54,074 nt of DNA from JBNKVT01 sp050299335 (GTDB taxonomy: Bacteria; Pseudomonadota; Alphaproteobacteria; Rhodobacterales; Rhodobacteraceae): contig JBNKVT010000013.1 in NCBI GenBank assembly GCA_050299335.1, forward strand, positions 1 through 54,074, written 5' to 3'. The stretch's first letter is position 1. Each line of letters begins with the position of its first letter. Both the position numbers and the translations under genes were made by a program. Positions 41,039 through 49,091 of the stretch are shown here, piece by piece. The notes beneath the pieces are model-generated. The model was not told the DNA's origin, did not search any database, and saw only the letters and a list, made by a program, of their open reading frames with translations.

Positions 41039-43189
41039 ATGCCGAAATCGACACCAGGTCCCGAGGACTGGAAGACGTTGGCCGAAAAGGAACTGAAGGA
41101 CGGCTCCGCGGCGGATCTCGCCTGGGCCACGCCGGAAGGGATCGCGGTAAAGCCGCTTTACACAGGTGCGGACCTGGAGGGGATCGGGCATCTGGGTTCG
41201 CTGCCGGGTTTCGCGCCCTTTGTAAGGGGACCCAAGGCGACGATGTATACCGGGCGGCCCTGGACGATCCGGCAATATGCCGGGTTCTCGACCGCCGAAG
41301 AGAGCAACGCCTTTTACCGGCGCGGGCTGGAGGCCGGGCAGCGCGGCGTCTCGGTCGCCTTCGATCTGGCGACGCACCGGGGCTATGACAGCGATCACCC
41401 GAGGGTCGAGGGCGATGTCGGCAAGGCCGGGGTGGCGATTGATTCTGTAGAAGACATGAAGATCCTCTTCGACGGCATCCCTCTGGAGGAAATGTCGGTC
41501 TCGATGACCATGAACGGCGCGGTGATCCCGGTGCTGGCGAGTTTCATCGTTGCCGGAGAGGAACAGGGCGTGGCCCGCGCGCAGCTGACCGGCACCATCC
41601 AGAACGACATCCTGAAGGAGTTCATGGTCCGCAACACCTATATCTACCCGCCCGAACCCTCGATGCGGATCGTTTCGGACATCATCGACTATACCGCCCG
41701 CGAAATGCCGAAATTCAACTCGATCTCGATCTCGGGCTACCACATGCAGGAGGCCGGGGCGACGCTGGTCCAGGAACTCGCCTTCACCCTGGCTGACGGC
41801 AAGGAATATGTGAAAGCGGCCATCGAGCGGGGGATGGATGTGGACGCTTTCGCCGGACGGCTGAGTTTCTTTTTCGCCATCGGCATGAATTTTTTCATGG
41901 AAGCGGCGAAGCTCAGGGCCGCCCGCCTGCTCTGGGCGCGGATCATGGAAGGGTTCGGCGCGAAGGACCCCCGCTCGCTGATGCTCAGGACCCATTGTCA
42001 GACCTCGGGCGTGTCGCTGCAGGAACAGGATCCCTATAACAACATCATCCGCACCGCCTACGAGGCTATGTCGGCGGTGCTGGGCGGCACCCAGTCCCTG
42101 CATACCAATTCCTTCGACGAGGCGATCGCCCTGCCGACCGATTTCTCGGCGCGGATCGCGCGCAATACGCAGCTGATCCTGCAGCACGAGACCGGGGTGG
42201 CGAGGGTCGTCGATCCGCTGGCGGGCTCCTACTATGTCGAGGCGCTGACCGATCAGCTGGCCGCCGAGGCGTGGAGACTGATTGAGGAGGTGGACGGGGT
42301 CGGCGGCATGACGCAGGCCGTGGCGACGGGCATGCCGAAGCTCCGGATCGAGGAGGCGGCGGCGCGCCGGCAGGCGGCCATAGACCGCGGCGAGGAGGTG
42401 ATCGTCGGGGTGAACCGCTTCCGGCCAGCGGAGCCGGACGAGATCGAGCTGCGCGAGATCGACAATTCGGCCGTCAGGGCCGCGCAGATCGCGCGGCTGG
42501 AGCGGATCAGGGCGACCCGAGATGCGGCGGCCTGCACGACGGCGCTCGCCGCGCTCGAAGGTGCGGCGCGGTCGGGGGAGGGGAACCTCCTGGAATTCGC
42601 GATCGGGGCGGCGCGGGCGCGGGCGACCGTGGGCGAGATCTCGGACGCGATGGAACGCGCCTTCGGGCGGCACAAGGCGGAGGTGCGGACGCTTTCGGGG
42701 GTCTACGGGGCGGCCTATGGGGACGAGACCGCCTTTGCCGGGATCAGGGCCGGGATCGCGGAGTTCGAGGCGATGCAAGGGCGCAAGCCCGCGATGCTGG
42801 TGGTCAAGATCGGCCAGGACGGGCATGACCGGGGAGCCAAGGTGATCGCCACGGCCTTTGCCGATATGGGGTTCGAGGTCGAGGTCGGGCCGCTGTTCCA
42901 GACCCCCGAAGAGGCGGCGGCGGACGCGCTGGCGCGCAAGGTGCATGTGGTGGGGATCTCGTCGCAGGCGGCGGGACACAAGACGCTGGCACCGCAACTG
43001 GTCGCAGCACTCAGGGCGGCGGGGGCCGAGGATGTGATCGTGGTCTGCGGCGGGGTGATCCCGGCGCGGGATTACGACTATCTGAAGGAACGGGGCGTCA
43101 AGGCGATCTTCGGGCCGGGGACCAATATTCCGAATGCGGCGGGAGAGATTTTGCGGCTGCTGCGGATGTCGAACCGGGGGCCGCTGTAG
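41039..43189 (+). CDS. scpA: Methylmalonyl-CoA mutase, adenosylcobalamin-dependent
   Basis: Interconverts methylmalonyl-CoA and succinyl-CoA, used in propionate and ethylmalonyl-CoA metabolism. The 716-residue single chain has the TIM-barrel substrate domain (RPWTIRQYAGFSTAEESN; GVSVAFDLATHRGYDSD; IQNDILKEFMVRNTYIYPP; HCQTSGVSLQEQDPYNN) and the C-terminal B12 domain with the base-off motif DGHDRG (about 594-599), GISSQAAGHKTL and CGGVIPARDY. The ATG at 41039 follows GGGAGC. No ethylmalonyl-CoA mutase, epimerase or ccr gene is nearby. Alternative: the closely related ethylmalonyl-CoA mutase, though length and motifs favour MCM. Confidence 0.92.
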   Translation: MPKSTPGPEDWKTLAEKELKDGSAADLAWATPEGIAVKPLYTGADLEGIGHLGSLPGFAPFVRGPKATMYTGRPWTIRQYAGFSTAEESNAFYRRGLEAGQRGVSVAFDLATHRGYDSDHPRVEGDVGKAGVAIDSVEDMKILFDGIPLEEMSVSMTMNGAVIPVLASFIVAGEEQGVARAQLTGTIQNDILKEFMVRNTYIYPPEPSMRIVSDIIDYTAREMPKFNSISISGYHMQEAGATLVQELAFTLADGKEYVKAAIERGMDVDAFAGRLSFFFAIGMNFFMEAAKLRAARLLWARIMEGFGAKDPRSLMLRTHCQTSGVSLQEQDPYNNIIRTAYEAMSAVLGGTQSLHTNSFDEAIALPTDFSARIARNTQLILQHETGVARVVDPLAGSYYVEALTDQLAAEAWRLIEEVDGVGGMTQAVATGMPKLRIEEAAARRQAAIDRGEEVIVGVNRFRPAEPDEIELREIDNSAVRAAQIARLERIRATRDAAACTTALAALEGAARSGEGNLLEFAIGAARARATVGEISDAMERAFGRHKAEVRTLSGVYGAAYGDETAFAGIRAGIAEFEAMQGRKPAMLVVKIGQDGHDRGAKVIATAFADMGFEVEVGPLFQTPEEAAADALARKVHVVGISSQAAGHKTLAPQLVAALRAAGAEDVIVVCGGVIPARDYDYLKERGVKAIFGPGTNIPNAAGEILRLLRMSNRGPL

Positions 43190-43262
43190 GCAGGGCGGCG
43201 TGTTTCGCAAGCCGACGCGACCTGCACCCGGTTTTTGTCGCGCCCTACGAGGTCGGCCCTGT

Positions 43263-44504
43263 TCAGGTTGCGAGCCCGCCCAGCAATTCGGCTTCCGAGC
43301 GTTTCAGCCCCGGGCGGGCAAAGGGGCCGTAGCTGTCGGGGCTGCCCGCCAGTTCGGGGAAAAGCGCCAGAATTTCGGCTCTGGTATCCGGGGCCTCATC
43401 GGCAAGGCGGGCATCGGCGGGGTGGTAGCTTTCGCAAAGGGCACCCTCGGCCCAGATCAGTTCGTGGCGATCGAACAACAGGTGGTAATAGGTCACCATG
43501 CCGCCCGGCTGCTGCCGGATCCGGCGGCCGTCGATCAGGTGCCGGGCGGCAACCAGCACTTCCGCGACGCCAAACAGAAGTTCGGCATGCGCATCGCGGA
43601 CCAGCAACCGGTGTTCGGGCGAGACCATGAGGTCGCGGTCATTGCCGAGCGTGCCCTTTGCGATCCGGATCGGGGCGAAGGCCGCGCCGGTGGCGGGAAC
43701 TGTCCGCGATCCGGTCCAGCTCAGCGGTCGGGCCCCATGATCGGCGGTGAGAACGAGGTCGCCGGGCCGCAGGTCCTCGACCGGAACCTCTCCGCGGAGG
43801 GTGCGGATACGGGTGCCTTTGGTAAAGCAGATCGGCACATCGACGGTCTCGAAATCGATATCGGAGATTTCCACCCGCTGGTCGCCGGTCGACAGGTTGT
43901 CGTAGTCGATGATGATATGGGTGACCGGCCCGGGAATGGTCACCGTCACCGCGCCCTGGGGATTGGTGGTCGAGACATTGCCGCCGCCGGTCGCGGTGAT
44001 CTCGTCCCGTGCATGGTCGATGGTCAGGTTGGTGCTGGTCGTGGTGATCAGGATATCGGAGACATCGGTCAACTGGCCGTTTTCGTCATAGGCATAGATA
44101 CGCACCTGGTCGACCCAGGCGGAGCGGTCGATATCGGAGATCGTGAAGGTGACGTTCTGCGCCGCGTTCGCGTAGAGCGCGGTGTCCTTCGAAGTGAAGT
44201 CCAGCCGCAGCGAAATGGTATCGGAATCCCCCGAGGGCGACGTGCCGCCGGACGGACTGGAGCCGCCGCCATTATCGAGCTCCAGCGCGCTGTTGGCAGT
44301 GGTCCCCTGATACAGATTGCCGCCGGTGAAGACCTCGCCGGAATCGATGACGGAAGAGTAGATGGCCCCGGTCCCGACACTGCCATCCGCGATCAGCGTG
44401 GCGCGGACGGTCATCAGCCCTGTATCGTGGGTCACGCCGATAAAATCGGCGGCCTGGCTGCCCGAACCGCCGAAGCTGGCCCAGGACAGGGTCTGGGAAG
44501 GCAT
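43263..44504 (-). CDS. Hint-domain (hedgehog/intein-type) protein
   Basis: A 413-residue protein. The N-terminal part (1-220) looks like a secreted beta-rich adhesin or cadherin-like segment with Ser/Gly linker (SSPSGGTSPSGDSD) and DITVT-like strands. The Hint domain begins at Cys226 (CFTKGTRIRTLRGEVPVEDL) and continues RPGDLVLTADHGARPLSW, MVSPEHRLLVRDAHAE, TYYHLLFDRHELIW and ESYHPAD. Such proteins are abundant in Rhodobacterales; whether they self-cleave at the Cys is not established here. No signal peptide is obvious, so secretion by type I is conceivable. Function unknown. Confidence 0.8.
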   Translation of the reverse strand: MPSQTLSWASFGGSGSQAADFIGVTHDTGLMTVRATLIADGSVGTGAIYSSVIDSGEVFTGGNLYQGTTANSALELDNGGGSSPSGGTSPSGDSDTISLRLDFTSKDTALYANAAQNVTFTISDIDRSAWVDQVRIYAYDENGQLTDVSDILITTTSTNLTIDHARDEITATGGGNVSTTNPQGAVTVTIPGPVTHIIIDYDNLSTGDQRVEISDIDFETVDVPICFTKGTRIRTLRGEVPVEDLRPGDLVLTADHGARPLSWTGSRTVPATGAAFAPIRIAKGTLGNDRDLMVSPEHRLLVRDAHAELLFGVAEVLVAARHLIDGRRIRQQPGGMVTYYHLLFDRHELIWAEGALCESYHPADARLADEAPDTRAEILALFPELAGSPDSYGPFARPGLKRSEAELLGGLAT

Positions 44505-44755
44505 GGTTACGCGTCTCCACTCATTACGACGCCTGGGGGCCCGGCATTCGCCGTTTCTTTCCGGCCACGGCTTACACGCGCAGTGATCCTGCGCCCCCAA
44601 TTGGCGCTGGGCGATGATCTACACCCGACTTGTGTCCGAATCGAGGAAAGTTGGCGCAAAGAACTTTGTGGTTAACCTATTGAAACAATACATTTATTCT
44701 ACTTACGGCGGCGGGCGATTGCGGCTAATTCGTGGTCTTGTGCCGCGGGTCGGAT

Positions 44756-45328
44756 TCAGCCGCCTCGGCGCCGGGCGAGACCGATGATTCGCTCGCCGAG
44801 CGCGATTGCCATGACCGGCAGCAAAAACCCGTGGAACAGGTGGTCGAGATAGTTGCTGCTTCCGATCCCGCTGCGCCACATGACCTGTGCCAGTACCGGC
44901 GTCAGGGCATAGAGCAGATAGCCGCGCAACCCGGCATAGGCCGTGACGGCAAGGGCGATTCCCCCGGCGGTGAGCGGCGCGTAGCCAAACGCGTAGGGAT
45001 CGAAGCGGGTCGCGCCGGCGCTGGCGGCCAGATAGGCGGCAAAGAGCGCCGATATCAGGGCCAGTTCCCAGGTCGGGACCGGCTTCACGGTCACGAAGGG
45101 CGTGGCCAGCGATCGCAGGATCGCGATGCTCAGCCCGACCGAGAACGGGGCCAGGACCGAGGCGAGGATCAGGACCGGCGGGCTGTGGCGCAGCCCGAGG
45201 ATCACGAGCGCCGCGAGGATCAGCCCCGCCGGAACCGCCCGCCTTGCCGGAAGGCCAGTGCGCAGCAGCCAGCCAAGTAGCCAGGCCAGGGCGAGGATCA
45301 GGGAAAAATCCGCGTAGGCTCCGCTCAT
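44756..45328 (-). CDS. Polytopic membrane protein paired with a sialidase-fold protein
   Basis: A 190-residue inner-membrane protein with about five or six helices (LILALAWLLGWLL; GLILAALVILGL; VLILASVLAPFSVGLSIAIL; LALISALFAAYLA) and a basic C terminus (RIIGLARRRGG). I do not recognise a family. Its ATG overlaps the stop of the sialidase-like gene by four bases, so the two are co-translated and probably work together at the envelope. Confidence 0.7.
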   Translation of the reverse strand: MSGAYADFSLILALAWLLGWLLRTGLPARRAVPAGLILAALVILGLRHSPPVLILASVLAPFSVGLSIAILRSLATPFVTVKPVPTWELALISALFAAYLAASAGATRFDPYAFGYAPLTAGGIALAVTAYAGLRGYLLYALTPVLAQVMWRSGIGSSNYLDHLFHGFLLPVMAIALGERIIGLARRRGG

Positions 45329-46449
45329 TGTGCTGCCAGCCAGGCTTCGTTGAACCGGACCACCCGGATCCCGTGCTTGGAGCCGAAGGAATAAGCCAGC
45401 ACGATCCCGCCATCGGGCAGTCGGTGCAGGGCAGGGTAGCGCACGTCGCTTTCGGGGGTCTCCCCGTGATCCTCGATCACCGTGACCCGGTCCCAGTTGC
45501 GGCCGGTATCGCCCGAGACCGCCAGCGACAGATTGCGGTCCGAGCCGTCGTTGAAGGCCATCAGGAGCCGTCCGTCCGACAGGGGCAGGGCGGCGACCGG
45601 CGCGTCGTCATTGGGCAGGTCCAGGAGCGTCGGCGGGCTCCAGCTATTGCCGCCATCCCGGGTCCAGCTGGCATAGAGCCGGTCGTGGTCGTCGAGATTG
45701 CGCATCAGGGCGACGGCGTTCAGCGGGTCGGTGGCGACGATCATCGGCTGGATGGCGTGACGTCCGGATGCGATCCGCCGCTTGGCTCGCACCCGGCCGT
45801 CGGGACCGATCCGGGCCAGTTCGGCAAAGGCATTGCCCATCTCGAAATAGACCGGCAGCGCGGTATCGCCATCGGCGAAGCGCAGGGCGGGGGAGCGCAC
45901 CAGGTGCGATCGGCCGAGGATGGGCGACAGATCGAGACGGCGAACCGGGCTCTCGGGTTCTGGTCCGATATCGGCCACCATCGCCGTGGCCCAGCCGCCG
46001 ATGGACAGGATGGTGCCGTAATACCCCGATACGGGATCGGTCTTGCCGATGGTATTGCCCAGAACGCGCACCGACTGGACGGGCAGGGTGCGGGCGGTCA
46101 GGGCGTCGGGGGTCAGGAGGGTGGTCGCTTCGGAAGGGGCGACCCCTATGGTATCCGGGCCGAAAAGGGCGGACCGGATCACCACGTCCGGCATCGCCTC
46201 TTTCGAGCCCTCAAACCACAGCACCGAGAACCCCGCGCCGTCCCCGAGGATGGCCGGCGCATGGGCGATGCCCGTTTCGGGCCGGAATTCGGCAATCTGT
46301 TCGAAGCGCGGCACCGGGCTGCCGGCGGCGGGGGAGGCGATCTCGAAGCGCCAGACACTGTCCGGCGTGCCGCGCGTCGCCTGCCAGGTCATCAGCAGGC
46401 TGGCCGCGAGGCACGCGGCGACGGCGGTGAGGCGAAGGGCGCGGGGCAT
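45325..46449 (-). CDS. Exo-alpha-sialidase-like protein (six-bladed propeller, Asp boxes)
   Basis: A 374-residue protein with an N-terminal signal or anchor (about 8-22). Two Asp-box motifs, TRDGGNSW (263-270) and SGDTGRNW (312-319), mark a sialidase-type beta-propeller; YFEMGNAF and DGSDRNLSLAVS lie close to them. The FRIP motif of true sialidases is not evident, so a neuraminidase activity is unproven. It overlaps a small polytopic membrane protein by four bases. Together they might process or bind surface glycans, but this is inference from fold and pairing. Confidence 0.78.
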   Translation of the reverse strand: MPRALRLTAVAACLAASLLMTWQATRGTPDSVWRFEIASPAAGSPVPRFEQIAEFRPETGIAHAPAILGDGAGFSVLWFEGSKEAMPDVVIRSALFGPDTIGVAPSEATTLLTPDALTARTLPVQSVRVLGNTIGKTDPVSGYYGTILSIGGWATAMVADIGPEPESPVRRLDLSPILGRSHLVRSPALRFADGDTALPVYFEMGNAFAELARIGPDGRVRAKRRIASGRHAIQPMIVATDPLNAVALMRNLDDHDRLYASWTRDGGNSWSPPTLLDLPNDDAPVAALPLSDGRLLMAFNDGSDRNLSLAVSGDTGRNWDRVTVIEDHGETPESDVRYPALHRLPDGGIVLAYSFGSKHGIRVVRFNEAWLAAQ

Positions 46450-46599
46450 GGGCTTTGGGGCCGCTCCAGAAATCCGGTCTGCAGCGGGTCATATCAGGCG
46501 GGCCGGGGACACTCAAAGCCGTTTCTGGCCAGCAGCGGTGCCTGGCGTCCGTCCCCGGCCCGGATTGCGCAGGGGCACCCCCGCGGGACCGGATGCCGG

Positions 46600-47442
46600 T
46601 CACCCTTTCAGCGGCACCGAGATCAGGGTGACAAGATCGTCCGGCCGCGTGTCATGCGGTGTGTTGACATAGAGTTCGAAGGGCGGTGTGTCGCCGGGCT
46701 CCTCGCCGGATTTCGGCAACCAGTCGCCGAAGAGATAGGCATAGGCCTTGTGAAGACCGGTATAGGGGCCGACATGGTTGAGGACCGCATGGCGGCCACC
46801 TGCGAGACTGTATTCCTCCAGCGGCGGCGCGATGGCCGGGCCGTCGGGGACCTCGCACCCCGCCATGGACCGGAGCTCATCAGCCGGAACCGCGTCGGGG
46901 TCGTCAAGATAGACACCGATCATCTTGCCCGGAGGGCAAAGGTCGGGGCGGGCAGCGATGGTGGCGGCGGCTTTCTCGAAGGCCGCACCAACCTCCAGGT
47001 AATCGCCCCTGTGGTGGACAATGGCGAGGCGGCGGGCGGGCTCATTGCGGATTTCCACGTCATACATTTCAAAGTCTCCTCTTGCGTTGATCCTGACCGG
47101 CGGCGCGGGGATACCGCGCTTTCGGTAGGCGCCGGGGCTCAGCCCGAAGCTTTCGGAGAAAGCCCGGGTGAAGCTGGCGGTGTTTGCGTAACCGCAGCGG
47201 GAGGCGACCTTGGGGATCGGTTCGGTGCCGGTAACCAGCAGAACCGAAGCCCGATAAAGGCGGATGCGTCGCGTGGTCTGGGCGAGGGTCTCGCCGGTCA
47301 TGGCGTGAAACACCCGGTGCCAATGGAAACGCGACATGGCGGCCACGTCGGCCAGGGTGTCCAGCGAAAGGTCACCGTCGAGATTGTCGTGGATATAGTC
47401 GACAACACGGATCAGGCGGTCTTCGTAAACGTTCCGGGCCAT
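46600..47442 (-). CDS. AraC family regulator with GyrI-like ligand domain
   Basis: A 280-residue regulator. The N-terminal AraC double helix-turn-helix spans about 5-110 (YIHDNLDGDLSLDTLADVAA, SRFHWHRVFHAMTGE, CGYANTASFTRAFSESFG). The C-terminal domain (about 123-280) is the GyrI/BmrR-type small-molecule fold (YDVEIRNEPARRLAIVHHRG; YAYLFGDWLP; ELYVNTPHDT). Proteins of this layout (SoxS/Rob/MarA relatives) respond to hydrophobic compounds. The start has GGAACCC upstream. The 270-base gap to guaD contains tandem degenerate repeats. Confidence 0.87.
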   Translation of the reverse strand: MARNVYEDRLIRVVDYIHDNLDGDLSLDTLADVAAMSRFHWHRVFHAMTGETLAQTTRRIRLYRASVLLVTGTEPIPKVASRCGYANTASFTRAFSESFGLSPGAYRKRGIPAPPVRINARGDFEMYDVEIRNEPARRLAIVHHRGDYLEVGAAFEKAAATIAARPDLCPPGKMIGVYLDDPDAVPADELRSMAGCEVPDGPAIAPPLEEYSLAGGRHAVLNHVGPYTGLHKAYAYLFGDWLPKSGEEPGDTPPFELYVNTPHDTRPDDLVTLISVPLKG

Positions 47443-47518
47443 GTGGGTTCCTTCGTCTCCCGTTGCAGGGAGGGTGTGGCATGGGTTGGGTTTGCAGGTA
47501 TTGCTTTATCAGGTGGCT

Positions 47519-47581
47519 GGTTGGAGTTGGCAGTTGGCAGATTGATGTCAGCTGTTAGCAGTTGGTGGTTTGCAGTTTGTA
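47519..47581. repeat. Degenerate tandem repeat of GTTGGCA-like units
   Basis: A G/T-rich run in which GTTGG, CAGTTGG and CAGTTTG recur with 7-base periodicity, unlike its high-GC surroundings. It lies upstream of the AraC-family gene, between that gene and guaD. Simple-sequence or replication-slippage origin is likely. Confidence 0.5.
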
Positions 47582-47619
47582 GGTGTTGCGCCCGTATTTC
47601 GTCTTTGCTCAGAGCGTGC

Positions 47620-47674
47620 TCGGCGCGACCAGAACCAGGTAAAGCCCGCCCCTCCCAGAGAGACGGGCGTTACC
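47620..47674. repeat. 18-bp shared sequence plus hairpin (copy 1)
   Basis: TCGGCGCGACCAGAACCA (47620-47637) is identical at 51196-51213. Here it is followed by an 11-position hairpin with one mismatch, GGTAAAGCCCG/CGGGCGTTACC (47638-47674). In both copies the hairpin follows on the same strand. Confidence 0.65.
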
Positions 47675-47712
47675 CTCTTTCCGTACCTTGCTCATTTTTG
47701 TAGCTGGCAAGG

Positions 47713-49002
47713 TCAGACCGCCTCGCCCTTCACATAAACCGACGCAATCGCACGATCGTCACCGAGCATTATTGTAGCGAATAGCGCCTCCCAGAAATTC
47801 TCGGCCCGGCGGGCCCGTTGGTCAATTACGGGGGTCGAGGCCAGATCGAGGACGACGAGATCGGCCTCGCGGCCGGGGACGAGATTGCCGATAGTGTCGC
47901 CGAGACGCAGGGTCTCGGCGGCTCCTTGCGTGGCCAGCCACAACAACTGCGCAGGGTGCAGGATACCGCCCGCAAGCTGGCTGACCTCATAGGCGGCGGC
48001 CATGGTCCGCAGCATCGAAAAGGACGACCCGCCGCCGACATCGGTGGCCAGCCCAGTGGGAATGCCGAGCCCGCGCGCCTTGCGAGCCTGAAAGAGGCCG
48101 GAGCCGATGAAGGTGTTGGAGGTCGGGCAATGGGCGAGGCCGGTGCCGGTTTCGGCCAAGGCCGCCCATTCGCGGTCGCTCAGGTGGATGGCGTGGCCCA
48201 TGATCGCGCCCGGACCGGCAAGGCCGAAGCGTTGGTAGACGGCGAAATAGTCGGCTTCTTCGGGGAAAAGCTCGGCCACCCAGGCGATCTCCTCGTGCTG
48301 CTCGGAGAGGTGGGTCTGCATCAGGCAGGAGGGGGTCTCTGCCCAGAGCGCCCCTGCTGCGTCGAGCTGTTCCGGTGTCGAGGTAGGGGCAAAGCGCGGG
48401 GTGACGGCGTAGGTCAGGCGGTCCACTCCGTGCCATTTGGCGATCAGGGCGGCGCTGTCATTATAGGCGGATTGGGGCGTGTCGCGCAGAGCCTCGGGGG
48501 CGTTGCGGTCCATCATCACCTTGCCGGCGGCGAGGCGGAGGTTGCGGGACTGCGCCTCGGCGAAAAGGGCGTCGCAGCTGGCGAGGTGGGTGGTGGTGTA
48601 GCAACAGGCGGTGGTGATGCCATTGGCGAGGTTGAGGTCGAGATAGCGGGCGGCGATCTCGGCGGCATAGGCGGGGTTGGAAAAGCGGATCTCCTCGGGG
48701 AAGGTATAGCTGTTCAGCCAGTCGATCAGCCGCTTGCCCCAGCTCGCGATAATGGCGGTTTGGGAATAGTGGGCATGGGCGTCGATGAAGCCCGGCAGGA
48801 TCAGGTGGTCGCCATGGTCGATGCGGACCGCACCCGGATGGTCATCGGTCATCGTATCGGCGGGGCCGGTGGCGCGGATGCGGCCGTTCTCGATGAGGAT
48901 AGCGCCACGGCGCTCGTGCCGGGCGGCCGCGCCGGGGTCCTCGCAAGCGAAGGGGTCGGTGGTGAAGGCCAGGGTCTGGCCGAGAAGAAGGGTCTGGTGC
49001 AT
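47713..49002 (-). CDS. guaD: Guanine deaminase
   Basis: Zinc-dependent deamination of guanine to xanthine. The 429-residue amidohydrolase has the metal ligands H76/H78 (GFIDAHAHYSQ), then LMQTHLSEQHEE and LATDVGGGSSFSML (the Asp ligand). SNTFIGSGLFQ and PGREADLVVLDL are as in the family. The N-terminal half also carries IASWGKRLIDWLNSYTFPEE, which is typical of guanine deaminases. The gene is monocistronic on the minus strand and divergent from mgtE across 89 bases, with no purine riboswitch there. Confidence 0.92.
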   Translation of the reverse strand: MHQTLLLGQTLAFTTDPFACEDPGAAARHERRGAILIENGRIRATGPADTMTDDHPGAVRIDHGDHLILPGFIDAHAHYSQTAIIASWGKRLIDWLNSYTFPEEIRFSNPAYAAEIAARYLDLNLANGITTACCYTTTHLASCDALFAEAQSRNLRLAAGKVMMDRNAPEALRDTPQSAYNDSAALIAKWHGVDRLTYAVTPRFAPTSTPEQLDAAGALWAETPSCLMQTHLSEQHEEIAWVAELFPEEADYFAVYQRFGLAGPGAIMGHAIHLSDREWAALAETGTGLAHCPTSNTFIGSGLFQARKARGLGIPTGLATDVGGGSSFSMLRTMAAAYEVSQLAGGILHPAQLLWLATQGAAETLRLGDTIGNLVPGREADLVVLDLASTPVIDQRARRAENFWEALFATIMLGDDRAIASVYVKGEAV

Positions 49003-49091
49003 GGGGCGTCCGGACGGTAGGTCTTGAGGAAATCTAGCGAATTCGTCCCAGCCCCGCCAGAGGCGCCGGGCCGGGGAGTCCGGAGGCCGCC

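Noticed and set aside
40475..43210. A 911-residue minus-strand open frame covering the whole methylmalonyl-CoA mutase gene
   Set aside because: Only its last 138 codons, the DUF4174 gene, have a signal peptide, ribosome binding site and conserved sequence. The rest is arginine/proline-rich antisense of a conserved enzyme, as is common in high-GC DNA.
47519..47581. Possible CRISPR-like repeats
   Set aside because: Units are about 7 bases and degenerate, with no spacers of constant length and no cas genes in the window.
49003..49091. Possible magnesium riboswitch before mgtE
   Set aside because: The spacer is only 89 bases and is shared with the divergent guaD; it is too short for an M-box or similar sensor.
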